The position numbers and the translations under genes are program-made. From the NCBI GenBank assembly GCA_012103035.1, contig JAAVLL010000001.1:463501-527500 (forward strand): a stretch of 64,000 nt of DNA. The letters run 5' to 3'. Origin of the DNA: Brucella oryzae (GTDB lineage: Bacteria; Pseudomonadota; Alphaproteobacteria; Rhizobiales; Rhizobiaceae). Shown here in pieces: positions 30,114-38,815 of the stretch. The notes beneath the pieces were generated by a model. The model worked only from the letters and a program-made list of their open reading frames with translations. It made no database searches and was not told the DNA's origin. The stretch's first letter is position 1. Every line of letters begins with the position of its first letter.

Positions 30114-30592
30114 ATGCAGGATCCACACTATCCGAGATACCAGAATCATCAGGATTCAGGATATCAGGACTATCAGCAGGGCTATTACCCGGATGAACAG
30201 GCCGAGCCCCGCTTGATCCAGCCATGGAACGTGTGCGCCGCAAAATGATCCGGCTTCTGGCCGTCTCCATCGGTGTCATGCTGATCGGTCTTATGGCGGT
30301 GCTTGTCGCCGTTGTCTACAAGATCAATCGTGCGCCGGAAACTCCGCCGGCTGAAGAAGCCCGTTCCGATATCCCCGGACAGGCTGCGCCCGCTCCGGTA
30401 AAGCCGGAACCGCCGAAGCTGATCGAATCGCAGATCAACCTGACGCCGGGCACCCGTCTTCTCTCGCAAAGCCTTTCCGGCAACGAACTTTCGCTGGAAA
30501 CCCTGCTGCCGGACGGCGGTACGGAACTCATCATCTATGACTATCGCGAGTCGCGCATCATCGGCCGCATCAAGCTCGGCAATGTCGAATAG
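30114..30592 (+). CDS. Small single-pass membrane protein (one frameshift)
   Basis: The restored protein has 159 residues: a Tyr/Gln/Asp-rich N-terminus (YPRYQNHQDSGYQDYQQGYY), one membrane helix (LLAVSIGVMLIGLMAVLVAV), a Pro-rich stretch, and a C-terminal domain (GTRLLSQSLSGNELSLETLL, YDYRESRIIGRIKLG). One G is missing near 30213. It is divergent from rluD. Proteins of this form are conserved in Rhizobiales, but I know no function. The fold suggests a membrane-anchored periplasmic domain. Confidence 0.75.
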
Positions 30593-30696
30593 GGCGGACA
30601 GGGTTTGATTGGGGCGGCGTGATTGCCGCCCATTTGTTTCTGCCTTCGAGGATTGCGCTTTTTCCTTTTGGCGATTATATCAGCGACATGGCTTGA

Positions 30697-30794
30697 AGCG
30701 CGTTTCGATTTGATTCAATCAAATCGGCGCTCCAAGCTCTAGTGTTTTAAGCATAAGCTTGTCGATCCTCATTTCACTCCGGTCGGCTTATGCT
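30697..30794. repeat. Two dispersed palindromes before tRNA-Glu
   Basis: AGCGCGTTTCGATTTGATTC-AATCAAATCGGCGCT (30697-30731), then AGCATAAGC...GCTTATGCT (30750-30794). The second ends four bases before the tRNA. Units of similar design recur at 31873 and 34875. Confidence 0.7.
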
Positions 30795-30798
30795 CTAA

Positions 30799-30872
30799 GC
30801 GCCCATCGTCTAGCGGTCAGGACGGCGCCCTCTCACGGCGCAAACAGGGGTTCGATTCCCTTGGGCGTACCA
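30799..30872 (+). tRNA. tRNA-Glu (CTC)
   Basis: A cloverleaf of 74 bases including an encoded CCA. The acceptor stem is GCGCCCA/TGGGCGT, with a D arm around TCGTCTAGCGGTCAGGACG. The anticodon stem is GCGCC/GGCGC with loop CTCTCAC, so the anticodon is CTC. The T arm is CAGGGGTTCGATTCCCTTG. The first pair is G-T, which may be a base error or a tolerated wobble. The tRNA borders the accessory cluster that begins at 30920. Confidence 0.93.
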
Positions 30873-30919
30873 ATGGCTTGGCTCTCTGATAAATGTGGCG
30901 CTGGCTGGTCTAGCCAATT

Positions 30920-31722
30920 TCAATCCATATTCGCTCCTGGTTTCTGCAAAACAAAATAGGCATATCTCTCATCATTCACGAGAGCATCGTAGGGCTTGAG
31001 TGAGATGGAGACCGGTTTGAAGCCCACGCTTTCCGTCAGCAACCAGAACTGGTCGATGGAATAGGTCGTCATATTCGCCAGATTCCGTCGATATCCCCAC
31101 CGATAGCCGCGCGTATTCGATTTATGGGTGGAATATTTGATCTGTATAACGGCAAGACCGCCTGCCCGGAGATGCTGAAAAGCTATCCTCACAAGCTCGG
31201 CGCCGTACTCCACCGTCGGAATGAGCTCAAACACATAGGTGCAAATATAGATGTCGACCGGCTGTCTTATCAGCTCCAGTGATTTCTGCGGCCAGTTCAT
31301 ATCGACCAGTATAGGAATAAAACGCTGATATCCCGCGTCAGACAGCCGGGCGGCACATTCCTTCAAAGATGCGGGAGATACTTCAACCCCGAGATATTCA
31401 CTGGCTACATCCACGAATTGAACTGCATTCGCACCGCCCCCGCACCCCCATTCCAGAATTCGGGAGCCTTGCATGTTGACGCCGAGAGAAGCCGCTGCAT
31501 CTTGCACGAATTTTCGGTGCAACTGCCCGATCTGAGTCCATACGGTATCAGAAAGACCGCCACTTCCTTTCCAGTGGGAATTTGATTTATGTTTATTGAC
31601 GTTTGATCGGCCCAATATTCTTGGGCGTCGGATGCAATCCTGTTGGTCGATTGCCTGTAATTCAGCCTCGTCGCCGCATAAGCGACTGAACGCCTGACAT
31701 ATCGCGCGATCGGCATAACCAT
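30920..31722 (-). CDS. SAM-dependent methyltransferase (one frameshift)
   Basis: A class I methyltransferase with glycine loop ILEWGCGGGANAVQFVDVAS (motif I), EYLGVEVSPASL, and IYICTYVFELIPTVEYGAEL as the post-I to IV region. The N-terminus reads MVMPIARYVRRSVAYAATRL from 31722. One A is missing near 31590. Restored it has about 267 residues. The substrate is unknown. Composition is lower in GC than the core genes, and it lies next to a tRNA, which suggests acquired DNA. Confidence 0.75.
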
Positions 31723-31872
31723 TTGTTGCGCCCTCTGTTATGCGGCCAGAATAGCAATAAATATTTGCGGTCCGTAGGCGAAACGAGGGTAAGGCGGTTA
31801 CTCCATTGGTATTGTCATCTATGGCGAAATACTAATTTTGGCTCATCGTTTTACACTTTTCCGGATGGTACC

Positions 31873-31959
31873 AGAGCGCGTTTCGATCAGATCGGTACTC
31901 TAAATGTTTTTATGCGCATCTTATCCGAAAACCGTTTCACACTTTTCCGGATGCGCTCT
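31873..31959. repeat. Dispersed imperfect palindrome
   Basis: AGAGCGCGTTTCGATCAGAT...GCGCATCTTATCCGAAAACC...CCGGATGCGCTCT. The outer arms AGAGCGC/GCGCTCT pair. It resembles the units at 8284-8340 and 30697. Confidence 0.75.
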
Positions 31960-32001
31960 AAGGTAGGTGCCAATATGGAGCCAACCAAACGCGGAGGAAC
32001 G

Positions 32002-32271
32002 ATGAGCGTTTCAATCAAAACCGGATCGGCAAACCTTATTTGCGATGGGATCGATAAAGGTGCAGTGGAATATAGCGTCGCTATTCCCGATGACGGCGCG
32101 GACCTGACAAAGCGCGGTAAATTCTGGGGCAGCAAGGATGCGATATCCGAGGCGATGAATGCGTCTGTAGTCGGCCTTAAACCACATGAAGGCGAGACCT
32201 ATCCGGTGGCAGTTGAAGAGCTGGATCGCGATGGAGCAGCGCTCTTTACCGTGCTTGCCACAGCCGAATGA
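32002..32271 (+). CDS. Small hypothetical protein, 89 residues
   Basis: An intact frame with a good SD (GGAGGA, 8 bases before the ATG). The product (MSVSIKTGSANLICDGIDKG, then ALFTVLATAE) is acidic, with no signal peptide or membrane helix, and looks like a small globular beta-rich protein. I do not recognise the family. It follows a palindrome and precedes a small membrane protein on the same strand. Confidence 0.6.
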   Translation: MSVSIKTGSANLICDGIDKGAVEYSVAIPDDGADLTKRGKFWGSKDAISEAMNASVVGLKPHEGETYPVAVEELDRDGAALFTVLATAE

Positions 32272-32301
32272 CAATGGTTCGCAATGGCTTGAGATAAAGC
32301 G

Positions 32302-32565
32302 GTGACGCCCCGATCAGAGCGCAAGCGGGACTGGTGTTTTTCTGCGATCATATCACTGTTCTTCGGTGCTGCAACGGCGTTCATATTCTACTATATCGTC
32401 CTGTTTGGCGTCGGTGATGATGGTTATCTTGTCATATTCAGTATCTGTACTGCGCCGGTGGCGATAATCTTCGGTGTTTGGGGTCTGGTTTACTGGCGAA
32501 GTCTCGTTGCGTTTATCGGTCTCTTTCTCTGCCTGTCTCCACTTATTTATCTTGGCATTTTATGA
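32302..32565 (+). CDS. Small membrane protein, 87 residues
   Basis: It starts with GTG at 32302. A basic N-terminus (MTPRSERKRDW) is followed by three hydrophobic segments (FSAIISLFFGAATAFIFYYI, VIFSICTAPVAIIFGVWGLV, LVAFIGLFLCLSPLIYLGIL). No family is recognised. It lies 30 bases after the 89-residue gene, perhaps co-transcribed. Confidence 0.55.
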   Translation: MTPRSERKRDWCFSAIISLFFGAATAFIFYYIVLFGVGDDGYLVIFSICTAPVAIIFGVWGLVYWRSLVAFIGLFLCLSPLIYLGIL

Positions 32566-32638
32566 CCAAGCAAAAATCTGCAACTATCCCGTCTTTGCGG
32601 GATATGAATGCTGCATATGGTGGTGTTACAGTTAATGC

Positions 32639-32899
32639 ATGTGGAAAATTGGATCGAATATTTATCCTCAAATCCATAATGCTGTCAGGGTGAAAGGTAT
32701 TCTTGCAGAACCTTTCTCGCCCAGAGATGTGCGACGTGTCGCTCCGGGCTGGCCCTATTCCAGATACTTCTCGTTCCTGGCCGAAAACTGCACCGACAAT
32801 CAACCGGAGGGCGATGCGCTTTTCGTGCGGGTGGGCAGGGGACAATACCATCTGAACGACAAGGCGGCTGCGTCCGAGTGCGAACAGTTTGCGCTCTAA
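32639..32899 (+). CDS. Small protein with winged-helix-like C-terminus, about 86 residues
   Basis: The frame reads VKGILAEPFSPRDVRRVAPG, WPYSRYFSFLAENC and LFVRVGRGQYHLN. The ending LFxRVGRGxYxL resembles the wing of small winged-helix proteins found beside restriction and defence genes. The start is unclear: ATG at 32639 has no SD, and a GTG at 32690 or a sequence error is possible. I call a DNA-binding role only as a guess. Confidence 0.45.
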   Translation: MWKIGSNIYPQIHNAVRVKGILAEPFSPRDVRRVAPGWPYSRYFSFLAENCTDNQPEGDALFVRVGRGQYHLNDKAAASECEQFAL

Positions 32900-32923
32900 T
32901 GGGTTGGGGAGATCGTGATTGCT

Positions 32924-32946
32924 CCAGTTGCAAAATTTGCAACTGG
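32924..32946 (+). promoter_or_regulatory. Perfect palindrome before mur, probable Mur/Fur operator
   Basis: Eleven-base arms CCAGTTGCAAA / TTTGCAACTGG around a single A, 25 bases before the start of the Fur-family gene. The core TTGCAAA-TTTGCAA resembles Mur-responsive elements of rhizobia. The position suggests autoregulation. Confidence 0.6.
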
Positions 32947-32971
32947 CAGTGCGACGGTGCATAATCGGAAC

Positions 32972-33422
32972 ATGAGTGAATCGTATAAGAAACCCGATTA
33001 TGAACAGGAACTGCGCCAGGCAGGTGTCCGCATCACGCGGCCGCGCCGGATCATCCTGAACATATTGACCGAGACGGAAGATCACCCCGACGCGCTCGAG
33101 ATTTTCCGCCGTGCGGTCGAGATCGACAGCAGCATTTCGCTTTCGACCGTCTATCGCACGATGAAGCTTCTCGAAGAACGCGGCGCCATCCACCGGCACG
33201 CCTTTGCCGGAGGGCCTTCGCGTTTCGAACAGGCAAGCGGTGCGCATCACGATCACATCATCGATATGGATTCCGGCGATGTGGTGGAATTCCGCCCGAC
33301 AAGATCGAAAAATTGCAGGAAGAGATCGCCCGGTCGCTCGGGTATGAGATCGTGCATCATCGGCTCGAACTTTATTGCAAAAATTCAAACCTGACGGAAC
33401 CAAGTTTGGTTTGCTGCGTTAA
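32972..33422 (+). CDS. mur: Fur-family metal regulator, Mur type (two frameshifts)
   Basis: A Fur-family repressor with a winged helix ([39 protein letters not shown]) and the metal-binding segment [20 protein letters not shown]. In Brucella and rhizobia the Fur homologue senses manganese and is called Mur, and I adopt that. Irr is excluded because its heme motif is absent. One base is missing near 33298 and one near 33380, giving 150 residues ending KFGLLR. A perfect palindrome just upstream is its likely operator. Confidence 0.85.
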
Positions 33423-33558
33423 GCGCGCATGAAGGTCGTGACCCCGCCCCACAACACGGCCTTCAGAGTTCGCCTCAACCTCCCCGCAAGAGGCGAGCGG
33501 CGAGAATGCCGCGCTGACCGTCAAACGTTATGCTGCTGGCGTTCCGCAAATTAGAGCA

Positions 33559-33601
33559 AGCCGCCGTGGTTCAGGCCCAGGTCTGACCATGGCGGCTTTT
33601 T
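33559..33601 (+). terminator. Rho-independent terminator after mur
   Basis: Stem AGCCGCC...GGCGGCT with further pairing TGGT/ACCA, followed by TTTTT. It faces the convergent kinase gene. Confidence 0.7.
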
Positions 33602-33625
33602 GTGGGCTGACGAGTTATCGTCAGA

Positions 33626-34634
33626 TCAGGCGTCGAATTGTTCCGTGGGGATGAGGAGAGAATAGATCGCGCCGGTTCCGTCGATGCGATAGTCGGCGTG
33701 ACCGTTGACGGAGGTGGGAACGATGCGTTGCAGCACGGCGCTGCCGAAGCGCGGATCGTGCTCGAAAACCTCGGGCATTGCAGGATTGGTTTCTTCCCAG
33801 CGAAACTCCAGCCTGTCGTCGCCGCTGGCCACATGCGTGACCTTTGCTGAAATTTTCACCTGTCCATAGGGGATCGAAAGGCCGCCGAAAGAGGTCGCAT
33901 TGACCACCAGTTCATGCAGCGCAAGGCCGACATGCAGCGCGGCACCAGGGAAAAGATAGGGATTGTCGCCCTCGATACTCAGACGTTCGTCACTGACGTC
34001 GATGTATTTCTCGACTTGCGAATGCACGAGATCGCGGAACAGTGCGCCGCGCCAGTTGGAATCGGTCACCAGATCCTGCGAATAGGATAAGGACTGGATG
34101 CGTCCGCGGAATTTTAGCAGAAAATCGTCGATCGAATCGGTGAAACGTGCCGTCTGGCTGGCGATGCTTTGCACAATGGCAAGAAGGTTCTTGGATCGAT
34201 GGCTGACTTCGCGCAGCAAGGTCTTCAACACCTGCTCGCGCCGTTTCAATTCGCTGATTTCAATGGCGGTCGTGACCAGCCCCAATATGTTGCCATTCTC
34301 ATCCCGGTCACAGTCTATGTGAAACTCGACCCAGCGAAGCTTGTCACCATCATTGATGGCGATCTCCACATTCTGCGCCTCACCGGTATCCAGTGCCGCG
34401 CGCTTGGCGCTATCAAGTTTATGCAGGGTGGCGGAGAAAATAAAATCGCAGTCACTCCCTCCGACTTTCCATTTTTCCTGCCAGTAGAGCGGGATATTTT
34501 CCCCACGAATAAACCAGATCGGGTGTCTGGTAGAGCACGCATACATTGCTGTTGCGCACCGCCCTTAACAGCGCCCGCAGACGGGCTGCATCGGGTTCGG
34601 TGTCCTGCAGGGTGAATTTTGTGCCAGCGGTCAT
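33626..34634 (-). CDS. PAS-HWE histidine kinase (one frameshift)
   Basis: This soluble kinase has an N-terminal PAS-like domain (VRNSNVCVLYQTPDLVYSW, WVEFHIDCDRDENGNILGLV) and an HWE-type core: LREVSHRSKNLLAIVQSIAS with the phospho-accepting His, LALHELVVNATSFGGLS, and LEFRWEETNP as the W-x-E part. No membrane helix is present. The frame breaks near 34502, where the run of four G reads best as three. HWE kinases often feed PhyR, and the phyR gene lies 0.7 kb away on the same strand, so a role in the general stress response is likely but inferred. Confidence 0.85.
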
Positions 34635-35015
34635 GTTTGCCCCGATTATCCCGCAGCCGAATTCAAAGCATTTCCAGCAAAAGTGCGAAGCGGTTTTGCG
34701 CAGGAGAATGCGATAAAACAAATATTGGGGTCGCTCCTTGGCAAAATGGCAGCAACTCCGGAAAAGCTGGGCGACGATTTATGTCCCATGACATCCATTT
34801 CATCGATTGGCCGGCGGGACTCCGTCGAGCGCTCATCCTGTGATCCTTGAACTGGCCCGAATTCTGGAACCGACAGAGCGTGTTTTGATCCTCGTTTCAC
34901 TCCGGTCGGATTGTGCTCTAAACCGCCGCATGATGTAATGCGGCGGCAAATTTCATCAGGAAGCAGCATAGGCTGGTGTGTTTGAAGGTCAAAACAGCCT
35001 TTGATTTTACACCCG
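34635..35015. repeat. Gene-free stretch with two dispersed palindromes
   Basis: AAGCATTTCCAGCAAAAGTG...GGTTTTGCG (34666-34712) and AGAGCGTGTTTTGATCCTCG...GTGCTCT (34875-34919) are copies of the dispersed family. Between them lie about 160 bases in which I see no gene. Confidence 0.65.
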
Positions 35016-35180
35016 TTATGCCTTGCGGATCGCCGAGGCGATGAGCGAAACGACGAGCAAAGCAAGGAACACGAAGAACAGAATCTGCGCTATACCGGCT
35101 GACGCACCAGCGATGCCGCCGAAACCGAGCGCACCTGCCACGAGTGCCACCACAAGAAATACGAGCGCATAATAAAGCAT
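35016..35180 (-). CDS. DUF1328 family small membrane protein
   Basis: A 54-residue protein with two hydrophobic helices ([20 protein letters not shown] and [20 protein letters not shown]), the YtjA/DUF1328 family of small inner-membrane proteins. It has an SD (GGAGAC) and an exact EcfG-type promoter 32 bases upstream (35212-35237). It therefore very likely belongs to the general stress regulon encoded next door. The function is unknown. Confidence 0.85.
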   Translation of the reverse strand: MLYYALVFLVVALVAGALGFGGIAGASAGIAQILFFVFLALLVVSLIASAIRKA

Positions 35181-35211
35181 GTCCGGTCTCCTCTTTATTG
35201 TGTGAAGGAGA

Positions 35212-35237
35212 AACGACATCGAAGCCATATTGGTTCC
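35212..35237 (-). promoter_or_regulatory. EcfG-type promoter of the DUF1328 gene
   Basis: On the minus strand it reads GGAAC, 17 bases, CGTT, an exact match to the alphaproteobacterial EcfG consensus. The -10 element is 32 bases from the start codon, a normal leader length. Confidence 0.75.
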
Positions 35238-35333
35238 ATGGTTCCGGGAAAATTAAGGCGCTCACAACTCTAAATACTCATCACGGGTTATAAGGCGGTG
35301 CGATCTGGAGACCGGGTGGAGCGCCAGCGACCA

Positions 35334-35365
35334 AACTTCCGAAAGGCGTCTGCTCTTCGGAAGTT
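35334..35365 (-). terminator. Terminator-like hairpin after phyR
   Basis: Perfect 10-bp arms AACTTCCGAA / TTCGGAAGTT, 13 bases beyond the phyR stop. On the minus strand it is followed by TGG, so termination may need more than the hairpin. Confidence 0.55.
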
Positions 35366-35377
35366 ATGATCTTCGGT

Positions 35378-36172
35378 TCAGGCTGCGACCTGCGACGCTT
35401 CTTCGAAGAACAGCGCCTGGCTGATCAGTGCTTTCACCATATCCGGGTTGAACGGCTTGGTGACCAGGAAGGTCGGTTCCGGGCGCTCGCCGGTCAACAG
35501 ACGTTCCGGGAAGGCGGTGATGAAAATGACTGGAATCGTGTCGTTCTGCAGAATTTCATTCACCGCATCGATGCCCGAGCTTCCGTCTGCAAGCTGGATA
35601 TCGGCCAGCACCATGCGCGGCTTTTCCTGTTTATAGAGCGCCAGCGCCTCGTCCTTGGTGCGCGCGATGCCAACCACCTCGTGGCCAAGGCTTTCCACCA
35701 TCTGCTCGATATCCATCGCGATCAGCGGCTCGTCCTCGATGATCATGATGCGCGTTGCAACCTGACGCGAAATCTCGGTCGATGCCGCCGACAGAACACG
35801 GCTCAGTTCGGCATCGTCCAGTTCAAGAATTTCGGCGGCTTCCTTGTCGGAAAATCCTTCCACGGCCACAAGCAGGAATGCCTGTCTGGGCAGCGGCGCG
35901 ATATGCGAAAGATTCCTTGCTGCCTGCTTTTCCCATGCAAATTCCGACGCTGGTTCCGGCACACGAACCGAGGCCGTCTTATATAGATCGCAGAAAAGGC
36001 GATAGAGACCGATACGGTCTGACGAGGCGTCCGGAAAAATGCTGACATCGGCAATCAATGCCTCAAGGGCAGCTGCAACATAGGCGTCGCCGGAAGCCTG
36101 AGAACCGGTAAGAGCCCGGGAAAAACGACGGAGATAGGGAAGATGCGGCGCGATACGCGTCGATAACGTCAT
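35378..36172 (-). CDS. phyR: General stress response regulator PhyR
   Basis: PhyR is the anti-anti-sigma factor: when phosphorylated it binds NepR and frees EcfG. The 264-residue product has an N-terminal sigma-like domain (LSTRIAPHLPYLRRFSRALT, FLLVAVEGFSDKEAAEILEL) and a C-terminal receiver (RIMIIEDEPLIAMDIEQMVE, phospho-Asp in VLADIQLADG, Lys in FLVTKPFNP). The start at 36172 has SD GAGGAG. It is divergent from nepR-ecfG, the standard arrangement, and the frame is intact. Confidence 0.96.
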   Translation of the reverse strand: MTLSTRIAPHLPYLRRFSRALTGSQASGDAYVAAALEALIADVSIFPDASSDRIGLYRLFCDLYKTASVRVPEPASEFAWEKQAARNLSHIAPLPRQAFLLVAVEGFSDKEAAEILELDDAELSRVLSAASTEISRQVATRIMIIEDEPLIAMDIEQMVESLGHEVVGIARTKDEALALYKQEKPRMVLADIQLADGSSGIDAVNEILQNDTIPVIFITAFPERLLTGERPEPTFLVTKPFNPDMVKALISQALFFEEASQVAA

Positions 36173-36297
36173 GGTAGTGGAACTCCTCAACTGCCGCTTT
36201 CGTTCATTAAATGCACATTGGCGGACAAGGTTCAAATCCTCTCCCACCCATGCTTTGAGCGCAGCATTATGGTACTCTAAACGGATAGTTTGAAAAA

Positions 36298-36327
36298 GTT
36301 CCGAAAGACGAGGACATATTAGGGAAC
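36298..36327. promoter_or_regulatory. Possible divergent EcfG-type -35 elements between phyR and nepR
   Basis: GGAAC occurs on the minus strand at 36302-36298 (towards phyR) and on the plus strand at 36323-36327 (towards nepR). Towards phyR a CGTT lies 14 bases on, two short of consensus. Towards nepR no exact CGTT follows. The short spacing could reflect missing bases in the T run. This is weaker than the sites at 35212 and 40721. Confidence 0.4.
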
Positions 36328-36407
36328 TTTTGATAGCCTGTGCATTTCCCGGACAAGCAGGGGCTTATATTAATAGGGTAGGGCAATCAGCCCGGAACGA
36401 TCAAGAT

Positions 36408-36635
36408 ATGGCAGAAAAAGAAAACCTTCACATGAACGGAGCCGGGGTCAGGTCGTCCCGTCGCGTTCAGAAGGATATACTAGGACCAAATTGTGAAGTC
36501 GGATTGAAACTAAAGGCACTGTACACCTCGATACAGGATGAGACGATCCCGGATCGCTTCCTCGATCTTCTCGAAAAACTCGATCAGGCTGAACAGGAGA
36601 GTATGCGTGAACACAGCACCCGGTCCGTCGGTTGA
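36408..36635 (+). CDS. nepR: Anti-sigma factor NepR
   Basis: NepR sequesters EcfG until phosphorylated PhyR displaces it. The 75-residue product has a disordered N-terminus and the conserved helix pair VGLKLKALYTSIQDETIPDR followed by FLDLLEKLDQAE. The ATG at 36408 gives the usual short length, and a longer frame from 36330 is less likely. It overlaps the ecfG start by 29 bases, so the two are translated together and their ratio is probably fixed. Confidence 0.9.
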   Translation: MAEKENLHMNGAGVRSSRRVQKDILGPNCEVGLKLKALYTSIQDETIPDRFLDLLEKLDQAEQESMREHSTRSVG

Positions 36636-37177
36636 GAGTAATGCACAGTTCAAGCGAGAGCTCTGTCATCGCTGCCGAGCTTGCGCGCCTTTGCGGTGTC
36701 GCTCATCGGCCAGCACGACAAGGCGGATGATCTCGTTCAGGACACGATCATGAAAGCCTGGGCCAAGCAGGAGTCCTTCGAGATGGGGACCAATATGAAG
36801 GCCTGGCTCTTCACTATCCTGCGCAACGAGTTCTACACGCAGATGCGCAAGCGGGCCGCGAGGTGCAGGACACGGATGGTGTGTTCAGCGAACAGCTTGC
36901 TGTGCATCCCTCGCAATATGGCATGCTCGATCTGCAGGATTTTCGCGCAGCGTTGGAGCAATTGCCCGACGATCAGCGCGAAGCGATCATTCTCATTGGC
37001 GCTTCGGGATTTGCTTATGAGGAAGCTGCGGAAATTTGCGGTTGTGCCGTTGGAACGATCAAGAGCCGCGTCAGCCGTGCCCGCACACGGCTGCAGGAAA
37101 TCCTCAAGATCGAAGGTGAAAGCGATTATGGCCCTGATGCCGATTCATCGCGGGCGACCTTGAGAAGCTTCGCATGA
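36607..37177 (+). CDS. ecfG: ECF sigma factor EcfG (two frameshifts)
   Basis: EcfG is the extracytoplasmic-function sigma factor of the general stress response. Region 2 is seen as LRAFAVSLIGQHDKADDLVQ followed by DTIMKAW, and region 4 as YEEAAEICGCAVGTIKSRVS followed by RARTRLQEIL. It starts with GTG at 36607 inside nepR. One base is missing near 36666 and one G near 36855. Restored it has 190 residues. It is controlled by NepR and PhyR next to it and should read the GGAAC-N16/17-CGTT promoters found in this window. Confidence 0.92.
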
Positions 37178-37234
37178 TGCATCATTGAGCCCTCCTTCCA
37201 TCGGAAGGGGGCTTGTGTTGCCAAAATCCCAAAC

Positions 37235-38747
37235 ATGGGCGGGTTTTACGCGCAGCGATTGCTTTTATCGCCAGCCACTTGTAGGTTAGTGGCTGCTGAT
37301 ATTTCTTGTCGGCACAGTGATCGTTTGTTTGTGGGTTGCGTCCTTGCCATCAGCCTTGTTGCAAAACTGCTTCAATCGTCATCGAAGCCGGTTGCGGTTA
37401 TCGTCTCGCTCGGCCTCGTGCTATTGTCGGCGGTGATGACGCTGTTTCTGTCGACCGGCGTCAACCACCAGGTTGTCGACATTTCCCGCAATTATGCATT
37501 GCGTCAGCAGGTCGACAAGGTAGCCCGTCTCGCCAGCAATATCGAAATGAGCCGTCGCGGCTATCTCCTGACGCTCGATGAGACTTATCTCGATCTCTAT
37601 CGCAATACGATCCTGAGTGTCGACAAGACACTGGCTGATCTGGAAGCCCTGACCGACCAGAACCCGCTGCAGGATGCGCGGGTCAAACAGATACGTGCGC
37701 TGGTCGAGCGCGAGCAGGAAGATGTGCGCCAGACGGTCAATCTGGCCCAGTCGGGTGATGTGGCTGCGGCGGTTGAAAAAGTGCGCGGCGACGAAGGCAA
37801 GGTGCTGATGGACCAGCTTGCCAATACCGTTACCCAGTTCATCGATGCGGAAGAACAGCAACTCCTCGAACGCAATGAGCGGATCAACCGCATGCGTTAC
37901 TGGATGACGGCGACCTCTATCGTGGCGCTGGCTTCGGCCGCCATGCTCGCACTTTTGCTGTTCAGCCGCATTCAGCGTTATGCGCGGTCCATGTTTGAAG
38001 GACAGTCGGCATTGCGTTCCGAAAAACAATTGCTGGAACAGCGCGTGCAGGAGCGTACCGCCGAGCTTGAGCAGGCGCGTCGCATTGCTGAGCATGAGCG
38101 CCAGCGGGTCGAGCTGCTGCTGCAAGACACCAATCATCGCATCGGCAATTCGCTGGCTACAGTTTCATCCCTGCTTGGTCTTCAGATGCGGCAGACACGC
38201 AGCGAGGATGCCCGCGCGGCTCTTTCTGCCGCTCGTGATCGCGTCCAGACCGTGTCGACAGCGCACCGGCGCCTGCGTCTGGGCGAAGATATGGAATCGG
38301 CGCGCGTCGACGATTTTCTCGGAACCGTCATCAACGATATCCGAAGTGCTATCGGTCAGGACCGCAAGATCGAGTTCTCGACGGATTTTGCGCCGCTTGA
38401 TCTGAAGGCGCGTGACGTGACGACAATCGGCATCATCCTCGGCGAGCTTGTTACCAATGCGATCAAACATGCATTCAAGGGACGTCAGGAAGGGCACATC
38501 CGGATCAGCCTGAAGCCGGGCGAAGACGCCATTCCGGTGCTGGTTGTGGAAGACAATGGTGTGGGCTTTGACAAGGACCAGCAGAAATCCGTTGAAAAAC
38601 GGTCTTGGTACACTGGTGATCGAACAGCTTTGCATGCAGTTCGGTGAAAAGCCCGTCTACTGCAAGACCGACGACGGCGCGGGAACCAAGGTGATTGTTC
38701 GCCTGTCGTCGCTTGCGGAAGAAGGCGATATGCCTGCCGGCAAATAA
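37235..38747 (+). CDS. CHASE3 / HisKA_2 sensor histidine kinase (one frameshift)
   Basis: This membrane kinase has a helix near residues 50-72 (PVAVIVSLGLVLLSAVMTLF), a CHASE3-type periplasmic domain (VDISRNYALRQQVDKVARLA to QFIDAEEQQLLERNERI), a second helix (WMTATSIVALASAAMLALLL), a coiled coil, a HisKA_2 domain (LLQDTNHRIGNSLATVSSLL, phospho-accepting His), and a HATPase (LGELVTNAIKHAFKG, VVEDNGVGFD). The break near 38597 fits one extra A. The start is uncertain and has no SD. Placed directly after ecfG, it is the probable PhyR kinase. Confidence 0.88.
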
Positions 38748-38767
38748 GCAGACCGTGAAGGTGGAAG

Positions 38768-38797
38768 AAAACACCGGCCTCATCTGGCCGGTGTTTT
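38768..38797 (+). terminator. Rho-independent terminator after the kinase
   Basis: Perfect stem AAAACACCGGCC / GGCCGGTGTTTT with loop TCATCT. It is symmetrical, so it can serve both this gene and the convergent one ending at 38816. Confidence 0.85.
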
Positions 38798-38815
38798 CGT
38801 CATGGAGTGATGTGG

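Noticed and set aside
32972..33422. Fur-family gene as irr
   Set aside because: The heme regulatory N-terminus of Irr is absent. The sequence fits the Mur/Fur branch better.
7362..34919. Dispersed repeats as a CRISPR array
   Set aside because: The units are scattered over kilobases, are palindromic and variable, and no cas genes are present.
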